This document shows, in pieces, positions 37,264 through 46,955 of a DNA stretch of 64,000 nucleotides. A program made the translations under genes and the position numbers. The notes under the pieces were generated by a model. That model did no database searches. It was given only the letters and a program-made list of their open reading frames with translations, and had not been told where the DNA came from. The DNA comes from Streptomyces diastatochromogenes (GTDB taxonomy: Bacteria > Actinomycetota > Actinomycetes > Streptomycetales > Streptomycetaceae): positions 558,001-622,000 of the forward strand of contig JAPTYK010000001.1 in the NCBI GenBank assembly GCA_026913215.1. Reading direction: 5' to 3'. Within the stretch, counting starts at the first letter, position 1; each line of letters begins with the position of its first letter.

Positions 37264-37357
37264 TAATTGCAGGAAATCCCTATCGCATGACTACGCCCCG
37301 CATTCCCGCCCCCGAGGCCGGGCCGTTCCCCGGCGGGAAACCGGGCATAGTCCCCTT

Positions 37358-37705
37358 ATGGGAGAGAAAAGGTGGCAAGGATCCGGGTGGACGTTCCTCA
37401 CCAACCACGCCCGCGTCCTGCTCACCATCGCCCGCGACCCCCACATCCGGCTCCGGGAGGTCGCCCTCGTCTGCACCCTCACCGAACGCACCGTCCAGGC
37501 CATCGTGGCGGACCTCGAAGAAGCCGGATACCTCACCCGCACCCGCGCCGAGGACGGCCGCCGCAACCGCTACACCGTCATCTCCAGCTCTCCCTTCCGC
37601 CACCCCGCGGAAGCCGGTCACGAGATCGCCGAACTCCTCGCCCTGCTCGCCGACCCCCCGCCACCCCCCGAGGAGCCCTCCCCCACGGCCGACGAGCAGC
37701 CGTAA
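37358..37705 (+). CDS. Winged helix-turn-helix (MarR-like) regulator
   Basis: Intact, 115 residues: GSGWTFLTNHARVLLTIARD, then IRLREVALVCTLTERTVQAI, VADLEEAGYLTRTRAEDGRR and NRYTVI. This is a minimal winged-helix DNA-binding domain with recognition helix around ERTVQAIVADLEEAG and wing RAEDGRRNRY, followed by a proline-rich C-terminus. Such small proteins act as dimeric local repressors; the nearest candidates are the STAS genes on either side. Start ATG at 37358 with AGTCCCCTT upstream, a weak ribosome binding site. Confidence 0.78.
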   Translation: MGEKRWQGSGWTFLTNHARVLLTIARDPHIRLREVALVCTLTERTVQAIVADLEEAGYLTRTRAEDGRRNRYTVISSSPFRHPAEAGHEIAELLALLADPPPPPEEPSPTADEQP

Positions 37706-37824
37706 CGGCCCGCCTCTCCCCCCTCCAGGCCCCGCGAGCCGCCCCGCCCTCACGGAAAACGGCCCTCACAGGCATGGAGCGCACCACGCGGGGCAGGAGC
37801 CCAGCATCACGCAGGAGGTGCGCC

Positions 37825-38172
37825 ATGGCCGCCGGCACCCCGCCCCCAGGTGGCCCGACCCCAGACCCGGAACCCCGCCGCAACGTGGTCCGCGTGAGCG
37901 GCGAGATGGACTTCGAACACGCGGAAGAGCTCCGCGCCTCGCTCACCACGGCCCTGGCCCGGGCCCCCGCCGGCTCGGACATCGTCGTCGACCTGCGGAA
38001 CTCCTCCTTCTGCGACTCCTCCGGACTCAACGTACTGCTGGCGGCCCGCCGACAAGGCCTGGAACAGGGCCACCACCTCATCCTGGCCGCACCCAGCCAC
38101 CAGATGATCCGACTGCTGGGACTCACCCACACGGACAGCCTGTTCACCTACATCCCCGTCACGGCGGACTGA
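37825..38172 (+). CDS. STAS-domain anti-sigma factor antagonist
   Basis: Intact, 115 residues. The ATG at 37825 follows GCAGGAGGTGCGCC. Acidic/proline start, then VVRVSGEMDFEHAEELRASL and VVDLRNSSFCDSSGLNVLLA with the phosphorylatable DSSG serine, ending LGLTHTDSLFTYIPVTAD. It resembles the gene at 36838 in length and motif (RRQGLEQGHHL vs RQRALGEHRSL), so the two are probably paralogues flanking the winged-helix gene. No HATPase partner is nearby; the phosphatase at 12138 or a remote kinase could act on it. Confidence 0.88.
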   Translation: MAAGTPPPGGPTPDPEPRRNVVRVSGEMDFEHAEELRASLTTALARAPAGSDIVVDLRNSSFCDSSGLNVLLAARRQGLEQGHHLILAAPSHQMIRLLGLTHTDSLFTYIPVTAD

Positions 38173-38324
38173 CTCCGGCCCCCTCTCCCCCACCGGTCGC
38201 ATACCGCTGCGCACGCGCCCCCTCGCGTCGATAATCACCCCGTGACGCGCACGCGCGAAACCGCTCGCACGACCCGGAGCCGACGGTCCGCGCGGCCTGC
38301 CTGTCCCTCTCACCTGGAGGTTCC

Positions 38325-39314
38325 ATGAGGATGCTGATCAACGTCCCGGAGACCGTCGTCGCCGACGCGCTGCGCGGGATGGCCGCGGCGCACCCCGAGT
38401 TGACCGTGGACGTGGAGCGGCGGGTGGTGGTGCGGCGGGACGCGCCGGTGGCGGGGAAGGTGGCGCTGGTGTCCGGCGGGGGGTCCGGGCACGAGCCGTT
38501 GCACGGGGGGTTCGTGGGGCCCGGGATGCTGGCGGCGGCGTGTCCGGGGAGGTGTTCACGTCGCCGGTGCCCGATCAGATGGTGCGGGCCGCGCCGCGTC
38601 GACAGCGGTGCCGGGGTGCTGTTCGTGGTCAAGAACTACACCGGTGACGTGCTGAACTTCGAGATGGCGGCGGAGCTCGCGGAGGACGAGGGCATCCAGG
38701 TCGCCAAGGTCCTCGTCGACGACGACGTGGCCGTGACGGACAGTCTGTACACGGCGGGCCGGCGCGGCACCGGGGGCACCCTGTTCGTGGAGAAGATCGC
38801 GGGCGCCGCCGCCGAGGAGGGCGCCCCTCTGGAGCGGGTCGAGTCGGTCGCCCGCCGGGTGAACGAGCGGTCGCGGTCCTTCGGGGTGGCCCTGAGCGCC
38901 TGCACCACCCCGGCCAAGGGCAGCCCGACCTTCGATCTCCCCGAAGGGGAGCTGGAGTTGGGGATCGGCATCCACGGCGAGCCGGGCCGGGAGCGGCGGG
39001 CCATGATGACCTCGCGGGAGATCGCGGACTTCGCGGTCGACGCCGTCCTGGAGGACCTGCGCCCGTCCGGTCCGGTCGTCGCGCTGGTCAACGGGATGGG
39101 CGCGACCCCGCTCCTGGAGCTGTACGGGTTCAACGCGGAGGTGCAGCGGGTGCTCGCCGAGCGGGGCGTGCCGGTGGCCCGGACACTGGTCGGGAACTAT
39201 GTGACCTCGCTCGACATGGCGGGCTGCTCCGTGACCCTGTGCGAGGTCGACGAGGAGCTGCTGCGCCTGTGGGACGCTCCGGTGCAGACGCCCGCGCTGC
39301 GCTGGGGGCGGTGA
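38325..39314 (+). CDS. dhaK: Dihydroxyacetone kinase subunit DhaK
   Basis: About 330 residues. Starts MRMLINVPETVVADALRGMA. Motifs: LVSGGGSGHEPLHGGFVGPG (His and Gly for DHA binding), VKNYTGDVLNFEMAAELAED, and LGIGIHGEPGRERRAMMTSR, where the His of GIHGEPG makes the covalent hemiaminal with dihydroxyacetone. Two compensating breaks (near 38546 and 38595) scramble a 15-residue stretch that should read like EVFTSPVPDQMV. This is the substrate-binding subunit of the PTS-dependent enzyme that phosphorylates dihydroxyacetone; DhaL and DhaM follow. Cytosolic. Confidence 0.93.
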   Translation: MRMLINVPETVVADALRGMAAAHPELTVDVERRVVVRRDAPVAGKVALVSGGGSGHEPLHGGFVGPGMLAAACPGRCSRRRCPIRWCGPRRVDSGAGVLFVVKNYTGDVLNFEMAAELAEDEGIQVAKVLVDDDVAVTDSLYTAGRRGTGGTLFVEKIAGAAAEEGAPLERVESVARRVNERSRSFGVALSACTTPAKGSPTFDLPEGELELGIGIHGEPGRERRAMMTSREIADFAVDAVLEDLRPSGPVVALVNGMGATPLLELYGFNAEVQRVLAERGVPVARTLVGNYVTSLDMAGCSVTLCEVDEELLRLWDAPVQTPALRWGR

Positions 39315-39345
39315 GACGGTGACGGGGCAGGAGACGGGGAGCGAC

Positions 39346-40068
39346 ATGACGGAGACGATCGGCGCCGGATTCCTGGTGCGCTGGCTGGCCGCGGTGGCCG
39401 AGGACGTGGACCGGGAGGCCGAGCGGCTCACCGAGCTGGACTCGGCGATCGGCGACGCCGACCACGGCGCGAATCTGAGGCGGGGGTTCGCCGCCGTGAC
39501 GGAGACCCTGGCCAAGGAACCGCCGGAGAGTCCCGGCGCGGTCCTCACCGCCGCCGGACGGCAGCTCATCTCCACGGTCGGCGGCGCTTCGGGGCCGCTG
39601 TACGGGACGCTGCTGCGGCGCGCCGGGAAGTCCCTGGGCGAGGACGGCGAGGTCACCCGGGAGCGGCTCGCGGAGGCGCTCGGCGCCGGGTGGCCGCCGT
39701 GTCGCAGCTGGGCGGTGCCCAGGTGGGCGACAAGACGATGCTGGACCGCTCGTGCCCGCCGTGGAGGGGCTGCGGAGCTCCTACGAGGCGGGCCGCGCCG
39801 CCGCCGAGGAGGGCGCCCTCGCGACCGTACCCTCCAGGCCCGCAAGGGCAGGGCCAGCTATCTCGGAGAGCGGTCGATCGGCCACCAGGATCCGGGGGCG
39901 ACGTCGTCGGCGCTGCTGTTCGCCGCGCTCGCCGCCACCGCGGCCGCGGAGGGGCGCGATGAGCTCGACGCCCGAGGGAGGTGCGGGAGCCCGACGCCCG
40001 GCGAAGGCGCGGGGAACCCGACGCCCGACGGAGGCGCGGGAGCCCGGCGCCCGAGGGAGGTGCGATGA
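39346..40068 (+). CDS. dhaL: Dihydroxyacetone kinase subunit DhaL, with repeat tail
   Basis: An ATG at 39346 (alternative GTG 39319) begins MTETIGAGFLVRWLAAVAED. ELDSAIGDADHGANLRRGF carries the Asp residues that hold ADP-Mg; STVGGASGPLYGTLLRRAGK and GERSIGHQDPGATSSALLFA complete the family. Frame breaks near 39690, 39750 and 39832. After ATAAAEGRDEL the frame enters the 26-27 bp minisatellite (GSPTPGE GAGNPTPDG GAG...) and stops at 40066-40068, overlapping the DhaM ATG (ATGA). DhaL keeps a bound nucleotide that DhaM rephosphorylates. Normal DhaL proteins end where the repeat begins. Confidence 0.88.
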   Translation: MTETIGAGFLVRWLAAVAEDVDREAERLTELDSAIGDADHGANLRRGFAAVTETLAKEPPESPGAVLTAAGRQLISTVGGASGPLYGTLLRRAGKSLGEDGEVTRERLAEALGAGWPPCRSWAVPRWATRRCWTARARRGGAAELLRGGPRRRRGGRPRDRTLQARKGRASYLGERSIGHQDPGATSSALLFAALAATAAAEGRDELDARGRCGSPTPGEGAGNPTPDGGAGARRPREVR

Positions 40069-40250
40069 GCCCGGCGTCCGAGGGAGGTGCGGGTAGCCCG
40101 GCGCTCGGCGAAGGCGCGGGGAGCCCAGCGTCCGGTGGAGTCGCGGGGAACCCGACGCCCGGCGAAGGCGCGGGGAACCCAGCGCTCGACGGAGGCGCGG
40201 GGAACCCAGCGTCCGGTGAAGGCGCAGGAGCCCGTTCGGCGGCGGTGCGG
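39972..40250 (+). repeat. 26-27 bp minisatellite across the dhaL-dhaM junction
   Basis: About ten units, anchored on GCGGGGAACCC-like cores at 39983, 40009, 40036, 40062, 40089, 40116, 40143, 40170, 40197, 40224 and 40247 (period 26-27, last 23). Most units are 27 bp and encode a nine-residue repeat of the type GAGNPTPGE. The dhaL stop and dhaM start are inside it. Confidence 0.9.
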
Positions 40251-40662
40251 GAGCCCGGCCTCCGCGCCCGTCGGCATTGTGCTCGTCTCGCACAGCGCGG
40301 CGGTGGCGACGGCGGTGGCCGAGCTGGCCCGCGGTCTGGCCGGTGGTGGTGACCTGGCTCCGGTGCTGCCCGCGGGCGGCGCCCCGGACGGTGGGATGGG
40401 GACGAGTTCCGAGCTGATCTGCGAGGCGGCGAAGGCCGTGGACCGGGGTGCGGGGGTGGCGCTCCTGGTCGACCTGGGCAGCGCGGTGCTCACCGTGAAG
40501 GCGCTGCTCGCCGAGGGCGACGAGCTTCCCGAGGGATCGCGCCTGGTGGACGCGCCGTTCGTCGAGGGCGCGGTCGCCGCGCTGGTGACGGCGAGCGCCG
40601 GCGGGGATCTCGACGCGGTGGCGGCCGCGGCCTCGGAGGCGTACGCCTACCGCAAGGAGTGA
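40065..40662 (+). CDS. dhaM: PTS-dependent dihydroxyacetone kinase phosphotransfer subunit DhaM
   Basis: The conserved part begins VGIVLVSHSAAVATAVAELA (active-site His in VSHS, EIIA-mannose fold), followed by GGMGTSSELICEAAKAVDRG, AGVALLVDLGSAVLTVKALL, VEGAVAALVTASAGGDLDAV, ending EAYAYRKE. The ATG at 40065 overlaps the dhaL stop; from there about 55 residues of repeat (SPASEGGAGSPALGEGAG...) precede the fold, with one base missing near 40248. Without the repeat DhaM would begin close to 40255. It carries only the EIIA domain, not the HPr/EI extensions seen in E. coli. It would take phosphate from HPr and pass it to DhaL-ADP. Confidence 0.88.
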
Positions 40663-40741
40663 GCGGGGTGGGCGGGCCGGCGCCGTCGGCTCGCCCACGG
40701 CGTGGGGCGGCGGGCGGGACCCGGATGCTACCGAGTAGTAG

Positions 40742-42849
<2,108 letters not shown>

Positions 42850-42895
42850 CCCTCGCCCCGTGATCACCGTGGCCGGCCGAACCTAGGATGCGAGC

Positions 42896-43434
42896 ATGTC
42901 CCTCCCGCACGCGATCCTCACCGCGCTGCTCGAAAAGCCGTCCTCCGGCCTCGAACTGACGCGCCGCTTCGACAAGTCGATCGGCTACTTCTGGTCGGCC
43001 ACGCACCAGCAGATCTACCGCGAGCTCGGGAAGCTGGAGCAGGCGGGGCACATCCGCGCCCTGCCCGCCCCGGTCCCCGCGCGGGGACAGAAGAAGGAGT
43101 ACGAGGTCCTGCCCGCCGGCCGCGCCGAGCTGACCGGCTGGGTCGCCCGCGCCGAGGACCCCAAGCCCTCCGCTCCGCCCTGCTGCTGCGGATGCGCGCC
43201 GCGGCGATGGTCGGCTCGGCCGGGCTGCGGGCCGAGCTGTCCCGCCACCTGGCCCTGCATCAGGCCCAGTTGGACGAGTACCTCCTCATCGAATCCCGCG
43301 ACTTCCCCGCCGAACGCCGCCACACCGAACCGGACCGCCTCCGTCACCTCGTCCTGCGGGGCGGGGTCGATCTGGAGCGGTTCTGGGTGGAGTGGCTGAC
43401 CGGCGCGCTGTCCGAACTGGGGCCGGAGGAGTAG
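42896..43434 (+). CDS. PadR-family transcriptional regulator
   Basis: About 180 residues, one base missing near 43172. MSLPHAILTALLEKPSSGLE, then LTRRFDKSIGYFWSATHQQI and YRELGKLEQAGHIRAL: the PadR winged helix with the conserved aromatic 'YFW..THQQIYREL' recognition segment. The C-terminal half (LRMRAAAMVGSAGLRAELSR, LDEYLLIESRDFPAERR) is the Vir_act_alpha-like dimerisation helix. PadR proteins are ligand-responsive repressors; the partner here is fadH 46 bp upstream and its 22-bp palindrome. The adjacent convergent gene ends at 43478. Confidence 0.87.
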
Positions 43435-43477
43435 TCCCCGCGCCCGGCCCGCGCGTACGGACCGGGGAAGCGGCCTG

Positions 43478-44233
43478 TCAGTGCCCGGGGTCGGCTCGCC
43501 CAGCCGGGTCACGCCCCGGGTCCTCCGTCACGGGCAGGCACTCGGCGAGCAGGTCGACGACGTCGCGCCAGGCTCGCCGCGCGTGCCCGGGTGGTAGCCG
43601 ACGCCGGGAACCGTGGGGTGGTCGACCGTCGGGTGGTGGAAGGCGTGCAGGGCGCCGCCGTAGACCGTGAGGCGCCAGTCGACGCCCGCGGCCCGCATCT
43701 CGGCGGTGAACGCCTCCCGTCGCTCGGCGGCATGATCGGGTCCTCCGACCCGACCCCGGCCCACACCGGGCAGCGGATGCGCGCCGCCTCGCCCGGTCGG
43801 CCCGTGGTCAGCGCGTTGACCGTCCCGATCGCGCGCAGGTCGACGCCGTCACGCCCGAGTTCCAGCCCGACGGCGCCCCCGTGCCGTAGCCGACGACGGC
43901 GATCCGGTCGGGGTCGGTCCGCGGTTCGGCGCGCAACACGTCGAGCGCCGCGTGACCGATGCCCCGCATCCGCCCGGGATCGGCGAGCAGCGGCAGGCAA
44001 CGGGCCAGCATCTCTTCGGGGTCGCCCAGATAGCGCCCGCCGTGCAGGTCGAAGGCCAGCGCCACGTATCCCAGCTCGGCGAGGGCATCCGCCCGGCGGC
44101 GCTCGACGTCGCTGAGCCCCATGCCCTCCGGTCCGAGCAGCACCGCGGGCCGGCGGCCGACACCGGCCGGGAGCGCGAGGTGCCCGATCATCGTCAAACC
44201 GTCGGCCGGGTACGCGACCGTACGCGTCGTCAT
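43478..44233 (-). CDS. Dienelactone hydrolase family alpha/beta-hydrolase
   Basis: About 252 residues. The start at 44233 (alternative 44260) gives MTTRTVAYPADGLTMIGHLA. Then PAVLLGPEGMGLSDVERRRA, YVALAFDLHGGRYLGDPEEM, IAVVGYGTGGAVGLELGRDG (the nucleophile elbow here is GYGTG, with Gly-Thr in place of the usual Cys/Ser), and ALHAFHHPTVDHPTVPGVGY with the catalytic-type His. Breaks near 43868, 43730 and 43580; ends LLAECLPVTEDPGRDPAG. The total is a multiple of three, fitting three lost bases. If the elbow is really Thr, the enzyme may be inactive or differ in chemistry; a frame break falls in this spot, so check. Divergent from a MarR gene. Confidence 0.75.
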
Positions 44234-44297
44234 CGCCGCCCTTGTCGCCCTTGTCGTCATGGGACCGGACTGTAGGGATTGTCGAGCCCGGTCCGGC

Positions 44298-44324
44298 CGG
44301 TGTTCCGCCGCCGGCGGAACACCG
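44298..44324. promoter_or_regulatory. 12-bp inverted repeat between the DLH and MarR genes, candidate MarR operator
   Basis: CGGTGTTCCGCC (44298-44309) and its complement (44313-44324), 3-nt centre. It lies in the divergent gap 65 bp from the DLH start and 52 bp from the MarR start, where a MarR dimer would repress both directions. Confidence 0.55.
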
Positions 44325-44375
44325 CTGCCACCCATTTCCATAGACTGTGAATATAAAAGCGCTATGCTTCTGGGC

Positions 44376-44837
44376 ATGAGTCGTCACGACACCGCCCCTC
44401 CCGGCGCGTCCGCCGCCATCGGGGCAGCCCTCTACGGCCTGGCCACCAGGGCCACGAGGCGCCTGCCCCGGGACATGAGCCTGACGTCCGCCGCCACCCT
44501 GGCCACCCTGGACAGGACCGGCCCGCGGCGCATCACCGATCTGGCCGCGGTCGAGGGCGTCACCCAGCCCGCGATGACCGCCCTGGTCCGGGTGATGGAG
44601 GAATCCGGCCTGGTCGAGCGGCGGGGCGACGCGTCCGACAAGCGGGTCACGCTGGTGTGCCTGACCGAGGCCGGAGCCGCCTATGTGCGGACGCGGCGCC
44701 AGGCGGGCGTCCAGGCGTTCGAGCGGCTGATCGGCGAGCTCACCGGCGACGAGGTCGAGGCGCTGACGGCGGCCCTTCCGGCGCTGAAGCACCTGGCAGA
44801 GCTCGAAAGCCAGGACCGCGAAGGGCCGAAGCGGTGA
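44376..44837 (+). CDS. MarR-family transcriptional regulator
   Basis: Intact, 153 residues. The ATG at 44376 is chosen; an in-frame ATG at 44364 adds MLLG. SAAIGAALYGLATRATRRLP, then MSLTSAATLATLDRTGPRRI, TDLAAVEGVTQPAMTALVRV, MEESGLVERRGDASDKRVTL and VCLTEAGAAY: the MarR winged helix with the wing in RGDASDKR. Its stop overlaps the next GTG start (GTGA), so it is coupled to an MFS exporter, the usual MarR arrangement for drug-responsive efflux. Divergent from the dienelactone hydrolase. Confidence 0.9.
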   Translation: MSRHDTAPPGASAAIGAALYGLATRATRRLPRDMSLTSAATLATLDRTGPRRITDLAAVEGVTQPAMTALVRVMEESGLVERRGDASDKRVTLVCLTEAGAAYVRTRRQAGVQAFERLIGELTGDEVEALTAALPALKHLAELESQDREGPKR

Positions 44838-46257
44838 CCGGGCAGCCGGTCGGCGGGGACGCGGCGAAGGCGTTACCGGCGGCGCGTTCCGAGGAACGGC
44901 CGCTGGTCCCCGCCCTGATGTTCATCGCCCTGGTCGTGGCGGCGGTCGGCAGCCTCGGGACCCCGCTCATCACCAGCGTGGCGACCTCGTTCCACGTCTC
45001 GCTCGGCAGCGCGCAGTGGACGCTGACCGTCGCGCTGCTCAGCGGCGCCGTCGCCACGCCGGTCCTGGGCGGCTCGGCGCCGCCGGCACCGGCGGGCCAC
45101 GATCCTCGCCACGCTGGCGGTCGTCGTCGCCGACAGCGCGCTCACCGTGCTGCCGCTGCCGTTCGCGTGGCTGCTGGTCGGCCGGGCGGCCCAGGGCGTC
45201 GGGCTCGGGCTGACGGCGCTGATGATGGGCGTGGCCCGCGACCACCTCCCGAGGAGCGCGGCGCGGCCGTGATCGCCCTGATCTCGGTGGTCTCGATCAT
45301 CGGGGCCGGCGTCGGCTACCCGCTGACCGCGCTGCTCGCCGAACTCGGCGGCGTACGGGCCGCCTACGGCCTCGGCCTGGTCGTCACCGCCGCCGCCCTC
45401 CTGACCGCGTGGCGCTCCGTGCCCGAAGCCCCGAAGGGCGCTCCGCCCGCGTGGACGTGCCGGGCGCGGTCGTCCTGGCCGCCGCGCTGCTCCTGGTGCT
45501 GTTCCTCGCCGGCGAACGGGACCTGTGGAGCCGCCACCTCGCCGTGGCGGCGGGCCTCGCCGTCCTCGCGGTGGTGCTGCTCGGCGTCTGGACCGTCATC
45601 GAGCTGCGCGGCACGACACCCCTGGTCGACGTGCGGGCGGTGCGGCACCCGGCGGTCGCCGGGGCGAACCTCGCCATGTTCGTCGGCGGGATCGGCATGT
45701 ACCTCCTCCTCACCCTCATCACCCGGTACGCCCAGACACCGCACGGCGCCGGCTACGGCTTCGGACTGACGACCTTCGTCGCCGGGCTCGTCCTCATCCC
45801 GTTCTCCGTACTGGGGTTCGTCGCCGGCAAGCTCACCCCGCGGATCCGGAAACGGATCGCCGACCCCCTGCTCCTGGCCGGCAGCGCCGTCGTGGTCGGC
45901 GGCGGGTTCGCCCTGTTCGCGGCGGCCCGGTCGAACCTGGCCGAACTGTTCACGGCCATGGGCGTGCTCGGCCTCGGCGTCGGCGGCTTCTCGGCCGCGA
46001 TGCCCGGCGTCATCCTGGCCGTCACCCCCCAGAGCGAGACGTCGAGCGCCATGAGCTTCAACTACGTCGTCCGCAGCGTCGGATACTCCCTCGGCAGCGC
46101 CCTCGGCGGCCTGATCCTCGCCACCGGCACCTCCCCCGGCCACCTCTTCCCCGACGACGGCGCCTACACCACCGCGGCGCTCGTCGGCATCGGCGCCATG
46201 GCGATCACCACCCTGACGAGCCTCACCCTCGCCCGCCGCCGCCCGCCCACCCCTTAA
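44834..46257 (+). CDS. MFS transporter (drug:H+ antiporter type)
   Basis: About 475 residues. GTG at 44834 overlaps the MarR stop. Twelve or more helices: PALMFIALVVAAVGSLGTPL, SLGSAQWTLTVALLSGAVAT, ISVVSIIGAGVGYPLTALLA, MFVGGIGMYLLLTLITRYAQ, LILATGTSPGHLFP-type ends. Breaks near 45075, 45105, 45248 and 45438; from 45440 to the TAA at 46255 the frame is intact. It belongs by context (MarR coupling) and helix pattern to the multidrug-efflux DHA2-type group. Membrane protein; the substrate is unknown. Confidence 0.85.
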
Positions 46258-46293
46258 GCCGGACACACCCGTCCCCCCACTGGAGGTTGTTCC

Positions 46294-46587
46294 ATGCCCA
46301 AGGCCTACTGGGTCAGCGTCTACCGCACCATCTCCGACCCCGAGAAACTGGCCGCCTACAACGAGCTCGCCGCTCCGGCCGTCGCCGCCGCGGGCGGTCG
46401 GACCTTCGTCCGTGGCGGTCGGGTCCTGGCCCACGACTCCGGAATCCCCGAGCGCACCATCCTGGTCGAGTTCGACAGCTTCGAGCAGGCAGTCGCCGCA
46501 CGCGAGAGCCCGGCGTACCAGGAGGCACTGGCCGTTCTCGCCGACGGCGTCGAGCGCGACTTCCGCATCGTCGAGGGCATCGACTGA
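46294..46587 (+). CDS. DUF1330 family protein
   Basis: Intact, 97 residues. MPKAYWVSVYRTISDPEKLA, AYNELAAPAVAAAGGRTFVR, RTILVEFDSFEQAVAARESP and AYQEALAVLADGVERDFRIV match the DUF1330 ferredoxin-like (dimeric alpha-beta barrel) fold, including GG.FL.RGG-like and the FPS-like EFDS.EQA segment. ATG at 46294 with ACTGGAGGTTGTTCC upstream. Likely last gene of the MarR-MFS operon (36 bp gap). Function unknown. Confidence 0.88.
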   Translation: MPKAYWVSVYRTISDPEKLAAYNELAAPAVAAAGGRTFVRGGRVLAHDSGIPERTILVEFDSFEQAVAARESPAYQEALAVLADGVERDFRIVEGID

Positions 46588-46611
46588 CCGGGGCGTCGCC
46601 CCGCGCCCGTG

Positions 46612-46880
46612 TGGGCAATCGTCCCGCTGGGCAGGGGTCCCCCTGCTCGAGCGAAGCCGAGAGCTTGGGGAGGTGGGCACGGGACGGCGCCCTCTAGCGG
46701 CGCCTCCGCGTTCCGACGCCTGGACCCGCACCACGAGTGCGCCGTCACCTTCGGTGCGGGTCCGGGCGCGTAAGCCTCTGGCGCCGGCAAGGGCGCCGTT
46801 CCGTGTGCCCACCCTCCCCCAGGCTCACGGCTTCGCTCAAGCAAGGGGGGACCTCCTTGCCCCAGCGGAACGATTGGCCA
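46612..46880. repeat. MITE-like 269-bp imperfect palindrome
   Basis: The left arm (from GCAATCGTCCCGCTGGGC) and right arm (ending CCAGCGGAACGATTGGCC) are inverted copies for about 125 bp each, with a few 1-2 nt differences, and contain GAGCGAAGCC, CTTGGGGAGG and GACGGCGCC. The centre has another perfect pair GGACCCGCACC / GGTGCGGGTCC. No open reading frame is supported. Elements with this CTCGAGCGAAGCCGAGAG core recur in Streptomyces intergenic DNA, to my recollection. No clear target-site duplication was seen. It separates DUF1330 from the FAD gene and explains the only 368-bp gap here. Confidence 0.8.
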
Positions 46881-46955
46881 AAACGGGGTGCGCGACGGGA
46901 TCCGTACCGGCGTGGATACTGGTCAGTTGTAGTTCCACGACACGAAGGGGCGGGT

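Noticed and set aside
39972..40250. CRISPR-like array
   Set aside because: Units are contiguous with no unique spacers, in a coding region; it is a minisatellite.
46612..46880. Insertion sequence with transposase
   Set aside because: No coding frame with transposase motifs fits inside the 269 bp; at most a non-autonomous element.
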